Below are positions 53,515-63,345 of a stretch of 64,000 nt of DNA, piece after piece. Below the pieces are notes generated by a model. It was not told where the DNA came from. It was given only the letters and a program-made list of their open reading frames with translations, and did not search any database. Each line of letters starts with the position of its first letter. Position 1 is the stretch's first letter. A program made the translations under genes and the position numbers. Origin of the DNA: Rhizobium sp. 9140 (lineage in GTDB: Bacteria; Pseudomonadota; Alphaproteobacteria; Rhizobiales; Rhizobiaceae); contig NZ_FJUR01000005.1 in the NCBI RefSeq assembly GCF_900067135.1, positions 138,170-202,169 of the forward strand, in the 5' to 3' direction.

Positions 53515-54388
53515 AAGGAGCGGGCTCGACGCCCTTTACCGGCTTTCTCAAGGCGACCGGTTGGCCCCGCCCTGGCGGCGGGGCCTGCAGGTCTCAGTCG
53601 CGGTTCGGGCGGGACCAGATCAGCTGGTAGCCATCCTCACCTTCCACCTCGCTCAGCGTGGCGTAGATCGGGGCGGGGAAGCTCGGATCGTCGAGCTTGA
53701 CCGAGAGGTAGTCGCGGTCGCTCTCGCTGGAGCGCTTCTGCCAGGCGGCGCCGAGTTCAACGGAGCCGGCGAAGATGCGGAACTGCGGGCCTTTGTCCGA
53801 GGGGTTCTCGATGCGGGCGATGCGAGCCTTGACGTTGAGAGCGAGGGTGCGGATCGAACCGGTGAAACCGTTTTCGGTGGAGGTGAAGGTGCCGATGGTA
53901 GCCATTGTCATATTCCTTTTTTGCTGTTTCGGGCCGCTCCATTGCGGCCTCGATGGCAGTCGCAAAGGCCGGGGACGATCGGACCGCACCCAAAGGGCCG
54001 GAACAGCGTGGAGGGGGGCGCGGAGACACTTTCTTGTTTCGCGAGGAATGGCGGCGTGAGCCGGCAGGGGATGAAAGTTTTGCAGAGCCGTTGCGGGATC
54101 AAGAGCGAGGCGAAGCCGTTCTCCGGTCAGACCTGCCCCATCGAGCCCGCCTATGGAGCCCCTCCCAAACGGAGAAGGGATATGACGATGGCGAACCGCA
54201 CAGTGCAATCCCCAGCAAATGGCTCCGGCGGGTTGCAGCATCTGCCAGAGCTACTGTGAAGTTTTGCACACTCGTTGCAGACCATCGGCCAGGCTCTGCT
54301 TGCAACAATCGTCGTGTCATAAAGTTGCCAGTGACCGGCCGCCTGGAGCAAAAAGCATCAGCATGCCGTCCGTCTTCGTTGGGATCAG
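53509..54388 (+). repeat. direct repeat, copy 1 (DUF736 block)
   Basis: About 880 bp align with 55565-56445 in the same orientation. The first 650 bp are almost identical; the rest drifts, with several substitutions and small indels. Each copy carries a DUF736 gene on the minus strand. The two copies flank a 1.2-kb segment with a NUDIX gene and a small gene. Confidence 0.9.
53594..53905 (-). CDS. DUF736 family protein (copy 1)
   Basis: This 103-residue protein starts [29 protein letters not shown] and contains [24 protein letters not shown] and [22 protein letters not shown], the DUF736 pattern frequent on rhizobial plasmids. Its function is not known. GGA lies eight bases before the ATG at 53905; a second ATG six bases upstream is too close to it. 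The protein is the same as the copy at 55650. Confidence 0.88.
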   Translation of the reverse strand: MATIGTFTSTENGFTGSIRTLALNVKARIARIENPSDKGPQFRIFAGSVELGAAWQKRSSESDRDYLSVKLDDPSFPAPIYATLSEVEGEDGYQLIWSRPNRD

Positions 54389-54523
54389 ATGCCCGTTGAT
54401 GCAGTCGCTTACGTCAGTTTCCCCGCTCGATCTGGAAGTATCACGCATTTGAACAAGATGATTATTGGCGAAGCCGCGGTGTTGTTTTATTAGCGGATTG
54501 CTCGCATCTTCAGGAGACCGTGA

Positions 54524-55009
54524 ATGACTGATATCCCCATCCGTTGTTTTGCCGTCTCGGTTGTCGTTCTCCGTGTAGTCAACGACGAAACGAAGGTCTT
54601 GTTACTTCGTCGAAACCACACTTTGATTGGAGAGTGGTGTCAGGTAGCTGGCGCCATAGAGAGCGGCGAAAAAGCCTGGGAGGCAGCCCTCAGAGAAGTG
54701 AGGGAAGAGACGGGCTTGATCTGCGACAGCCTCTATTCGGCTGATATCTGCGAGCAATTCTATGAAGCTGATCGCGACGCTATATGTATGCTGCCTGTTT
54801 TTGTTGGGTTCGCGAACGGCGAAGCGCCCGTTGTTCTCAATGAGGAACATAGCGAATTTTGCTGGGTGCCATTTGAAACTGCGATCAGCCTGGTGCCTTT
54901 CGCAGGGCAGCGTCACGTTCTAAGACATATCCAAGCCGAGTTCGCTGAAAAACAGCCGCTTCGGCATCTTCTTATCGATATGTTGCCGCCGGCCCAGCCT
55001 GAGACATGA
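54524..55009 (+). CDS. NUDIX hydrolase
   Basis: This 161-residue protein has the NUDIX box GAIESGEKAWEAALREVREE followed by TGL (Gx5Ex7REUxEExGU), near residues 44-66, that binds metal and cleaves nucleoside diphosphate derivatives. The remainder fits a single-domain hydrolase. GGAG lies about 10 bases before the ATG. The substrate is unknown. It is located between the two DUF736 repeat copies. Confidence 0.9.
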   Translation: MTDIPIRCFAVSVVVLRVVNDETKVLLLRRNHTLIGEWCQVAGAIESGEKAWEAALREVREETGLICDSLYSADICEQFYEADRDAICMLPVFVGFANGEAPVVLNEEHSEFCWVPFETAISLVPFAGQRHVLRHIQAEFAEKQPLRHLLIDMLPPAQPET

Positions 55010-55020
55010 TATAGCCGACC

Positions 55021-55194
55021 TCATTCGAGGTCAGCGAGATAGAGTGCGATGTCGCGAGCAAACTGCTCATCCTCAGCTTGCGCCTGAGCGATCAGGGCGG
55101 CGAGTTCGGCCTCCGCCATCGCGCGTTCGGTCTTGGTGAAATAGCAGCTCCGAAGCTCGGCGCGCAGTTCGTTGATTTGATCGAGAGTAGTCAT
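55021..55194 (-). CDS. small helical hypothetical protein
   Basis: This 57-residue protein (MTTLDQINELRAELRSCYFTKTERAMAEAELAALIAQAQ…) is predicted to be a helical hairpin rich in Ala and Glu. The ATG at 55194 has a strong AAGGAG upstream. Similar short proteins occur near DUF736 and ArdC genes on rhizobial plasmids; the function is unknown. Confidence 0.65.
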   Translation of the reverse strand: MTTLDQINELRAELRSCYFTKTERAMAEAELAALIAQAQAEDEQFARDIALYLADLE

Positions 55195-55564
55195 GTTGAT
55201 CGTCTCCTTTTTGATGACGTCAACGGGGCGACGTGCGCACGAAGCCCGGGTCAAGGAGCGCGAAGCGACCGCCAGCGGCGGCGAGTGGGGTGCCGGTTTT
55301 GTCGGAGCGCAGGGAACCGGAGCGGAGGCAAAATCGGGGGCCCACGCTGTCCTTTAGGCGGGCTGAGAAGCCGTAAAGTAGGACGGCAGAAAGAAGAGAA
55401 CCCGCGTCACGACCAGGGACGCGACCGTACTCCGTAAGGCGCTGTCTTCTGGTGATGTCGATAACAGTAAGTACCTCCTCGATACTTTGGAGGTTTTACA
55501 GTTATTCTCGAAACCCTCACGGCACGGGCAACTCCCGCTTTGGTTTCCAGACCTTCGGAAACGG
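55195..55564. other. intergenic, no convincing gene
   Basis: About 370 bp upstream of the small helical gene and before repeat copy 2. It contains the inverted repeat at 55467-55499. Open frames across it lack ribosome sites. Confidence 0.45.
55467..55499. promoter_or_regulatory. imperfect inverted repeat
   Basis: GTAAGTACCTCC (55467-55478) pairs with GGAGGTTTTAC (55489-55499) across a 10-base spacer. It may be an operator or a hairpin; no gene start is directly attached. Confidence 0.4.
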
Positions 55565-56445
55565 CGTTGAAAGGAGCGGGCTGGACGCCCTTTACCGGCT
55601 TTCTCAAGGCGACCGGTTGGCCCCGCCCTGGCGGCGGGGCCTGCAGGTCTCAGTCGCGGTTCGGGCGGGACCAGATCAGCTGGTAGCCATCCTCACCTTC
55701 CACCTCGCTCAGCGTGGCGTAGATCGGGGCGGGGAAGCTCGGATCGTCGAGCTTGACCGAGAGGTAGTCGCGGTCGCTCTCGCTGGAGCGCTTCTGCCAG
55801 GCGGCGCCGAGTTCAACGGAGCCGGCGAAGATGCGGAACTGCGGGCCTTTGTCCGAGGGGTTCTCGATGCGGGCGATGCGAGCCTTGACGTTGAGAGCGA
55901 GGGTGCGGATCGAACCGGTGAAACCGTTTTCGGTGGAGGTGAAGGTGCCGATGGTAGCCATTGTCATATTCCTTTTTTGCTGTTTCGGGCCGCTCCATTG
56001 CGGCCTCGATGGCAGTCGCAAAGGCCAGGGACGATCGGACCGCACCCAAAGGGCCGGAACAGCGTGGAGGGCGGCGCGGAGACACTTTCTTGTTTCGCGA
56101 GGAATGGCGGCGTGAGCCGGCAGGGGATGAAAGTTTTGCAGAGCCGTTGCGGGATCAAGAGCGAGGCGAAGCCGTTCTCCGGTCAGACCTGCCCCATCGA
56201 GCCCGCCTATGGAGCCCCTTCCAAACGGGAAAAGGAATATGACGATGGCGAACCGCCATAATGCAAATCCCCAGCAAATGGCCCGGCGGGTTGCAGCCTC
56301 TGCAAAAGCCACCGTAAAGACTTGCACACTCGTTGCAGACCATCGGCCAGGCTCCGCTTGCAACAATCGTCCTGTCGCAGAGGTGCCTGTGACCTGCCGC
56401 CTGGAGCAAAAGCATCAGGATGCCGTCCGTCTATCGTGGGGATCA
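55565..56445 (+). repeat. direct repeat, copy 2 (DUF736 block)
   Basis: Partner of 53509-54388, offset 2056 bp in the first part. In this copy the small plus-strand frame at the end stays open, while in copy 1 it is closed by a frame change. Confidence 0.9.
55650..55961 (-). CDS. DUF736 family protein (copy 2)
   Basis: This 103-residue protein is identical to the copy at 53594 in every residue I compared, with the same ribosome-site arrangement before the ATG at 55961. Two identical copies 2 kb apart indicate a recent duplication or gene conversion. Confidence 0.88.
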   Translation of the reverse strand: MATIGTFTSTENGFTGSIRTLALNVKARIARIENPSDKGPQFRIFAGSVELGAAWQKRSSESDRDYLSVKLDDPSFPAPIYATLSEVEGEDGYQLIWSRPNRD

Positions 56446-56508
56446 AGCAATCCCGTAGGCCGAAACCCGACACCCGGCAAACGTCGTTTTTGGGGAAGCT
56501 GGTTTTGA
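56245..56508 (+). CDS. possible small protein at the end of repeat copy 2
   Basis: An 87-residue frame ([36 protein letters not shown]…) begins with the same leader arrangement (AAGGAATATGACNATGGC) as the divergent DUF736 gene. The copy 1 version is disrupted after about 23 codons, so it may not be needed or may not be a gene. No family is recognised. Confidence 0.35.
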   Translation: MANRHNANPQQMARRVAASAKATVKTCTLVADHRPGSACNNRPVAEVPVTCRLEQKHQDAVRLSWGSSNPVGRNPTPGKRRFWGSWF

Positions 56509-56606
56509 GGATTGCCGAGGATTATCTGGCTGAGGCGAACCCGATGATTGAGCCGGCCACCGCTGAGCGAGGCGACCGGCCTTGACGCCATCCGAGGCGG
56601 AAACCT

Positions 56607-56815
56607 TCAGGCCACCTTCCGAGCCTCCTCCTCCACGGGCTGCAGCCCGTGGAGAAAAGTTGCCGCGCGCTGCGCATGCGCCGCCGCTTGGAAGATTGCC
56701 CGTGTGTCGTTTGCCAATACGTCGAGCCATGACTGAAGGTAGGAGGCATGGTCGGGCCGCGGCTCGAGTTCCGGTACGATCCCCAGATCGGCACATAAAA
56801 AGCAGCTGCCGAGTT
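56607..56815 (-). pseudogene. ArdC-type antirestriction protein, C-terminal remnant
   Basis: The minus-strand frame reads VELGSCFLCADLGIVPELEPRPDHASYLQSWLDVLANDTRAIFQAAAHAQ… and ends EEEARKVA, stop at 56607. It matches the end of the complete ArdC-like gene at 58176 (LADLGIAHHPRPDHAAYVATWLKVLKDDPKAIFTAAS). The N-terminal two thirds are absent. Confidence 0.8.
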
Positions 56816-56874
56816 CGACAAGATATCCTGACAGTCAAGCAGCAAAGCCGCTGTCGACCCAAACCGGTCATCAG

Positions 56875-57491
56875 CTAGCGCTGTGCAGATGCCATGAACC
56901 CAGCGGCCAGCAGGATCATTCCGCCCGCCGTTCCGTCAATCAACCTGCGCTTCTTGTCATTGAGGTGGCCACCGCCGAGACGGGACAAGGTAAGGCTCAG
57001 GATCGAGTAAACGACCGCACACCAGAACATGAACGCGAGAGACAGGCTTATGGCTTGTAAGGTCACGTTGCCCGCCTGATGGTCCATGAACTGGGGGAGG
57101 ATGGCGACGTAGATCATCATACCCTTTGGGTTCAGGAGCGCCGTCAGGAAGCCCTTGGAAAGCTGGTTCTCGACCTTCCGCCCGGATACGGCGATGTCCT
57201 GAGACTGCATGGCTGATCTGATGAGCTTGTAGGCGAGGAAGAGCAGATAGGCGATACCGATCCATCTGATCGCCTCGAACAGGACGGGAGAGGCCGCGAC
57301 GACGGCGGCAAGTCCAAGGGCGACCAAAAGGGAATGAACGCCATAGCCCAGCACCACGCCGAGCGTTGAGCGAAGCCCTGCTCGCGATCCCCCGGACACA
57401 GCCTGGGACGCGATGAAGAGCATGTCGGGCCAGGCGTGCAGATCAGTGGCAGAACCGTGGCGGAAAAGAGTAGGAGCAGATGTGCGTTCAT
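56875..57491 (-). pseudogene. LysE-family exporter with a frameshift
   Basis: The start MNAHLLLLFSATVLPLICTPGP (ATG 57491) is in one frame. The rest, MLFIASQAVSGGSRAGLRSTLGVVLGYGVHSLLVALGLAAV…, is in another. One base is missing in the GGCCCGACATG stretch at about 57425. Rejoined, it is a LysE/RhtB amino-acid exporter of about 205 residues with five or six membrane helices. It is divergent from an Lrp-type regulator that has a similar one-base loss. Either both are decayed or the assembly has an error here. Confidence 0.8.
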
Positions 57492-57597
57492 ATCGATGTT
57501 GTATCTGGATGCGAGCGCAATCGGGTTGCTAATGTTGCTTGCAGAGTGAATATATTGGCATTTGCTGCCAACGGAAGACAAATTTGTATGTTTCAAA

Positions 57598-58051
57598 AGC
57601 TCGATGAGATCGACAGGCGCATCCTGAAGGCTCTTCAACGTGACGGCAGGATGCAAAACATCGATCTGGCTAAGGAGGTCGGCTTGTCGCCTTCCCCTTG
57701 CCTTCGGCGGGTGAAGGTCTTGGAGGAGGCGGGGTCATCAAGCGATACGTCGCGGTTGTCGACCAGGCAAAGGTCGGCCTTCCCCTGTCGATGTTCTCGC
57801 GGGTCTGGCTGACGGCGCAGGATGCCGAGACGATTGACCTCTTCATCGCTGCGATGCGACGCCTACCGGAGGTGGTTGAATGCTACATCATGCTGGGGGA
57901 GAGTGACGCGCTGCTGCGCGTTGTCGTCGCCGATCTCGATGACTACCGGCGCTTTCAGTCCACGCACCTGACGCGCAAGAACGGTATTCAGTCGGTGAAG
58001 ACAGACGTGCCGAGCGAGGTCATCAAGCAGACTTTTGCACTTCCGGTTTGA
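57598..58051 (+). pseudogene. Lrp/AsnC regulator with a frameshift
   Basis: The ATG at 57598 gives MFQKLDEIDRRILKALQRDGRMQNIDLAKEVGLSPSPCLRRVKVLEEAG. At about 57731, in a GGGG run, one base appears to be lost. The frame then continues as VIKRYVAVVDQAKVGLPLSMFSRVWL…ESDALLRVVVADLDDYRRF to a stop at 58049. Rejoined, it is a normal Lrp/AsnC regulator of about 150 residues, paired with the LysE exporter. Confidence 0.82.
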
Positions 58052-58175
58052 ACGCGGAGCAAGCCCATGTCCGGTGTTGGCGCACTCCTGCCAAAACCGT
58101 GCTCGCACGAACGGGCCGAAGTGAGGTCACCTCGGCCCTATCAAGGTCAAACCCGACGAGGCGAAGCGATGTTGA

Positions 58176-59078
58176 TCACGCCGCCATTGTCTCTACTTGG
58201 GGCTGCTGAGCGTGCATCCAATCGGCAGCCTGCTGCGCCTTGCTCGCAGCGGTGAAGATGGCCTTGGGATCGTCCTTCAGGACCTTGAGCCATGTGGCAA
58301 CATAGGCGGCGTGGTCGGGGCGCGGATGATGGGCGATCCCCAAGTCAGCCAGGACAAGCCCGCTGAGAATTTCCACGCAGCATTCTTCGGCGGCGTAGGC
58401 GGCCGAACCGAAGCGCCCGGAAAGATCACGGTCGAGTCTGTGTTTTGCACCACTGGCATGGCCGGTCTCATGCAGCCAGACGCCGTAGAATGACGCGGCA
58501 TCGCGAAACGAGGTGAAGGGCGGCATGAACACCGTGTCGGCCGAGGGCCGGTAATAGGCTTCCGACCCGCCGAATTCGGTCTCAACGCCCAAGTTTGCGA
58601 TGAATGCTTCAGCGTGGGCGAGGCGTTCGGCCTCGGGCAGTACAGGAGTCGCTGGGCGCTCGTAGCCGTCGACCTGAGCGACGTTGAAGACGGAGAACGC
58701 ACGGGCGAACATCCTCCGATGCCCGTCATCATCGTCTTGGTTCTCGGCCTGCCTGGAAGACCGGATCTCGCTCCACAGGACGACCGTGGTGGAGCGTTCG
58801 CCTTCACGCACCTGCGCGCTAGCATCCTGCCATTGCTTGTAGGTGCCCCAGAGACCATCGCCATATCCGGCGGCGAAACCTGCGGCCCAGAGCGCCAGCG
58901 TGTTTATGCCGCGATAGCGCTTGCCGGATGAGATGTTGGTCGGACGCGCGATGCTGGTGCCGTTGTGGAACCAGGGCGCACGCCATTCGCCGGCACCTTG
59001 CTCGATCGCGGCGATGATCTCGGCCGTGACGCGAGAATAGACGTCAGCGCGCTGGACGGATGCTGATGTGCTGGGCAT
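58176..59078 (-). CDS. ardC: ArdC-like antirestriction protein
   Basis: This 300-residue protein has the DUF1738/ArdC N-terminal ssDNA-binding region (DVYSRVTAEIIAAIEQGAGEWRAPWFHNGTSIARPTNI…RYRGINTLALW). The zincin-like metallopeptidase domain has HETGH in FYGVWLHETGHASGAKHRLDR (about residue 205). Such proteins protect incoming plasmid DNA from host restriction in conjugation. The ATG at 59078 has GGAGATTCC upstream. A remnant of a second copy lies at 56607. Confidence 0.9.
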   Translation of the reverse strand: MPSTSASVQRADVYSRVTAEIIAAIEQGAGEWRAPWFHNGTSIARPTNISSGKRYRGINTLALWAAGFAAGYGDGLWGTYKQWQDASAQVREGERSTTVVLWSEIRSSRQAENQDDDDGHRRMFARAFSVFNVAQVDGYERPATPVLPEAERLAHAEAFIANLGVETEFGGSEAYYRPSADTVFMPPFTSFRDAASFYGVWLHETGHASGAKHRLDRDLSGRFGSAAYAAEECCVEILSGLVLADLGIAHHPRPDHAAYVATWLKVLKDDPKAIFTAASKAQQAADWMHAQQPQVETMAA

Positions 59079-59398
59079 TGGGAATCTCCGCGGCCGGCGG
59101 CGCGAGCCTCTCTCGCCCCCTCAACCGACCGCCCGACTCCGGCCTTCCTCTTCCTCTCCTGCCGCCCGTTCGGGCGGCTGTTCTTCATGTTTTGTCTTGT
59201 CATGATTGTTGCTCCTTCTCCGCCCGGGGCCTGTCCCGGCGTCGGAGCAGCGGATTGCGATGTCTCAGGCGCGGCCGTGCACTCGCAGAGCCGAAGCGCA
59301 AGCGGAGGACGGCGTCAGCCGTTGCGCGGATGCGTCGGGCATCGCGCGCTCCGAGCTCGCCGGGCGGGCCCCCGGCGCAGGAGCCCACCCGGCTCCGT
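59079..59398. other. intergenic upstream of the ArdC-like gene
   Basis: About 320 bp. On the minus strand an ATG at 59203 has a strong AAGGAG and opens a basic frame (MTRQNMKNSRPNGRQERKRK…), but it runs into the ArdC gene in another frame with no family likeness. It may be a leader peptide or a remnant. Confidence 0.35.
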
Positions 59399-61565
59399 TC
59401 AGGAGCCAGGTGCGGATCGGGCTTCGTCTATGCCGGCCAGGACCGCGTTCGCCCGCTCAAGATCCTGCTGAAGGATGCTTCGCTGAAGCGTGGACAGCCG
59501 CTTCTCCTTCAGCAGGTCTGCGGCTTCCTGTGCGGACCGGACCCATGCTGGCCGGTGCCTTGAGGTAATACAGGCATTTGGACAGTGGGTTGGCTGGCAG
59601 AGTGCGGTCAGCGGCCCTTTGAAACCGGTGGCCTGCTTCAGACAGACGGCCGTGCCGGGATCGAAGAAGCAATCCGCCAGCACGCCGACATGAAGGGTCC
59701 GCGCGAGGCTCGCGAACATGGTGCGCAGTCGGGCGCGATCAGCGATCATGGCCGGAAGCGGCCCGAGATCATCCGAAACGCTGTCGAGCGTCTTTGCGAT
59801 CCGTGCCGCCGCAGGCCCCGACAGCCTTGCTCCGGCCTGCCGCTCGTCGAAATAGATCAACAGGTCATCGAGCTGGCCAAGGCTACGCTGGTTCTCGACT
59901 TCGGCCCGAAAGCCGGATCGGCTCGAGCCGGCATAACCTTCGAACGCCGCGACGGAAGCATGCTTGTACTGGATCATACCGGCAATGGTGCCGAAAGGAC
60001 GATTGGCGATGTGCCATGCGATCGTGCGCCTAAACTGGCGCGTCGTGATCCGCCAAGGCTGATCACCAGGCCCATTCGGGACCGCCGGCGTGTCCGGGGT
60101 GGCGAAAAGATCGTTGAGGTGGTCGCGGAAGCGGTTGAGTTGGCGGACGATCTCGGCGGACAGGTGGTCCTTGCAAACAGGCCTTGCGATCAGAACGGGC
60201 CAGAGCGTCGTGAGGCCGCGGGCGGAGGCGGCCGGAAAAGACAGGCGTTCAAGAACCTCGACAGCTCTGGCGACAGGTTCGATGGTAACCCACTCGGCAG
60301 GCTCGCCCCGGCAGACTTGCCCTTATAGGCGACGGATCGAACGCAGTGGCGCATGATCATGCCATCTTTGCTTCGCGCCACGGAAAGACAGCCGCGCCGC
60401 ATCGCCTGGACTTCGCAATCTCGCATGCCGGTCAGATAGGCACAAAGGATATACGCTGCTGATTGCAGCATGCGCTCTTCCGTCGCCAAGGTCCTGGCGT
60501 CGAAACGAGACCGCCAGGGCTTGCCGGTCTCTGGAAGAATGGAGACGGGCGTATTCATGCCGCCAGTCTCGACACCGAGCTCGAGCACCGCAGCTCTGAT
60601 CTGGCGTGGAGCGCGTTCGTGAGTTGAATGTGCATCTTCGGCTCGGCCAGCGTGTCGATACCGATGTGCAGGTGAAGCAGGTGGGCGTTGACGGGTGGCG
60701 ACAGCTCTCCTGTCTCGGGATGCCGGAGAAATATACCGTTATGGGCAGTGCCCCAGACCGGCACTCCGCGACCTTCACTGCGCAACCGACCGAAGTAGTC
60801 CTCAAGCCGCTTACGCTGCTGGCGCCGCCGGTCTTTACGTTCGAGAACGCTGTCCTGCTCGATGAGTGAGGCGCAGTGGGCTTCGAGGTTGTCCAACTCC
60901 TCGCGGGCTGCGAAGATATCGGCGGCGAACTTGGTGACATACCGGATCGACCAGGCGAGCAACGGTGAGATGATTGTCTCGGGAATGCGCGGCGTCCGGT
61001 TCTCCCGGACTTGACGATAGCCCGCGACACGCGCTGGTGATCTTCCGGTCCAAGGTTGAAACCTCAGTCCTCCGGAGGGCAGATGGTCGCGATAGAAGAA
61101 GAGATCGGCAGGTACTTCCAATAATTGCGCGACAATGACGGGCCGGCGGGCACGATCGGCACTGAGATGGCGGGCATAGCGGTCCAGAAGTGGCTGATCG
61201 ACCCGGTGAAGATCGACAACACCGAGTTCATCACGCACGAAATCGAAGAAGCGCCGCGCTCGGTTGAACGCCTGCCGGACACTGCCGGGAGGAAGGATCC
61301 TGCGATGGCCAGGCAGATCGACGTTCAGCCGGGCATAGAGGAGTTCGCGCAACGCCTCGCGGACGCCCGTATCCTCAACCGAACCGAAATGCACGGTGAC
61401 GTGACAGCGACGGGCGCTCTCGCGAAACACGGCCGGGCCGAGATCCCAGCTCGGATCACAGTAGCGCGACAGAGCGTCTCGATCAAAACCAGGCTTCAGC
61501 GGAGCGGTCGCGAGAACCGGGCGCTCGTAATGCCGGGAGGAAGCGGCTGGCGATAGTCCCGTCAT
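59399..61565 (-). pseudogene. large tyrosine recombinase C of a three-gene set (two frameshifts)
   Basis: From the ATG at 61565 (MTGLSPAASSRHYERP) the protein runs to about 60610, where one base is lost. It continues as RAAVLELGVETGGMNTPVSILP…GMRDCEVQAMRRGCL, and after a second loss near 60307 as PAEWVTIEPVARAVEVLE…TTRQFRRTIAWHIAN…GMIQYKHASVAAFEGYAG, ending at 59399. Rejoined it is about 720 residues, with catalytic Arg, RxFRR box and final Tyr visible. The ATG overlaps the stop of recombinase B (ATGA). Confidence 0.75.
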
Positions 61566-63345
61566 TGGCGGGCCTCTGGCGGGAGATAGAGGGGATACAC
61601 TTCCGCCTCGCGACGGGCTGCGGCAACCACACTATCAGGGAATCCTGGCAGAACCTGCCCGGCAATGCGAGCATGGGCACGTCCAAACTTCATGGCCCAG
61701 TCCGCCGCGGAGACCCGCCCGCTGCTCCTCGATAAACCGTAGGAACGCAATGATCGCCGGCAGCTTGCGCGCGGTGATGACAGCGTTACGGCATTCGAGA
61801 CAGCCCCAGAACGGTTGTGGGCAAGGCTCGCCTGGGGTTCCGAACGGGCTGCGGTCAAACCTGGAGCATGCCGCCAGCCAAACGTCCTGCTCGCCACTGA
61901 GGATGCCGTCTATGTTCTCGCTCGCTTCGGGCCTCGCATCGGATTGCCGCCAGGAAGCTTCCTCCGTAGGCGCCAGAACGACCGGACCTGAAGCGGCCGC
62001 GACCTCTGAGAATGCCTCGGTAATGGTGGCTTCGTGTAGCTGTCGCAGCGAGGGGATATCCGCGTAGTGGCGAGCGGCGATCTCCGGCGTGTGGCCGATG
62101 GCGAAGCGGGTCATATGACCCTCAGTCTTCAGATACCAGAGCGCCTTGTGGGTCTTGCGCAACCTGGAAAGAAGGAGACGAAGAGGTTCACCTTTGTCAT
62201 CGACGATCCCATGGCCTGCGGACCATCGGTCGACGAGCTCCTGTGGATGCTCGATACCCGCCCGGAGCTGCGTTGGCCCGGTATAGTAGTAAAGCCAAAG
62301 GCAATTGCTCGGGACAAACTGCCTGGTGAAGGCCGTGGCCTCGATCAACTTGCGGATCAAACCGCCCGGTGTTCCAGCCCCTCCATCGCGGACGCGAATG
62401 TGTTTGTGCTCGGCGCCGCGGGCCCGGCGCTTGACATAGGCAATCTCGACGGTGCCAGGTCCAGGGTTCTGGAGGCAATCGACCGTCAATGCCTTGCAGC
62501 ACTCGATCTCGAGGCCAGTCTCCAATGACAGGAAGGTCAGTAGAGGCGGAATATCCATTGCGCGCAGATGGAAACGGGCGTGCAGATCCTCGGAAAGTGC
62601 CGATACCGGAAGACTACGACGCAGCCTCATGAAATAGAGCTTTTTGAAGGAGGGGTCTGCGCTGCTGAGCCTGCCGGACGCGACGATCCGGGCATTGGCC
62701 TCGTCGGTCAGTCTGCGAAGCTTGGGATAGTTGTCGTCTTCATCAAGCAGGTTGCCGATCCGCCGGAATATCTTGGCGATGTCGCCACGGGCAGCATCGC
62801 GAAGCTGCCGTGCAACGAGTGGGCTATAGGCATCACGTGGTCTGGATCGTCCGGCCGAGTGTGCGCTGGTGTAGCTCAGCCGACGACGAACACCTTCATC
62901 CAGAAGACCTGGCTGGTCGGCGTCGATCGAGCGCAAGGCAAGTATAGCTTTGGCAAGAACAACATGTCGGTGGATCGGAGACATCCCGCCAGCCTCGAGG
63001 AAATCTTCATACCCATTAATATCATGAATACGCAGACCGGCTGGCGTGGTTGCCGTGGAGTGCTCGCGCAGGTATTCGAAAAACCGAAGGTACGCCGAGA
63101 GATGCTGCTTAATCGTGCTGCGCGCGCCGAGCGGACCGCCGAGCTCGGACTGCCGGCGTAGAGCTCCTGCAAACGCGAGGGCGATGGGTCTCGGATGCTC
63201 GCCGAAGATCAACTTCGACGGTCCCGCCATAGCGCGCCTCGATGTTGAAGCGCAGACCCAGCACCGGATTGCTGGCGTGTGGAGGAACAACGCCATCGGC
63301 TGGCTCAAAGCGAACCGCAGTTCCCTTGCGTGGGCGCCCCCTCAT
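61562..63345 (-). pseudogene. tyrosine recombinase B of a three-gene set (two frameshifts)
   Basis: The N-terminus MRGRPRKGTAVRFEPADGV (ATG 63345) and the main body (IFGEHPRPIALAFAGALRRQ… to LRFIEEQRAG) are in different frames, joined near 63200-63230. The last part SAADWAMKFGRAHARIAGQVLPGF… after about 61712 is in a third. Rejoined it is about 590 residues. The box where Arg I is expected reads ETGLEIECCKAL, with Glu in its place. RLRKTH and GHTPEIAARHY are present. The ATG overlaps the stop of recombinase A. Confidence 0.72.

Noticed and set aside
55407..55607. Minus-strand frame of 66 codons before the second DUF736 copy
   Set aside because: It crosses the repeat boundary and a dyad, has no ribosome site and no recognisable domain.
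58904..59203. Basic frame with strong ribosome site overlapping the ArdC gene start
   Set aside because: It runs through ArdC coding sequence in another frame; only the ribosome site supports it, so it is noted in the intergenic entry and not called as a gene.
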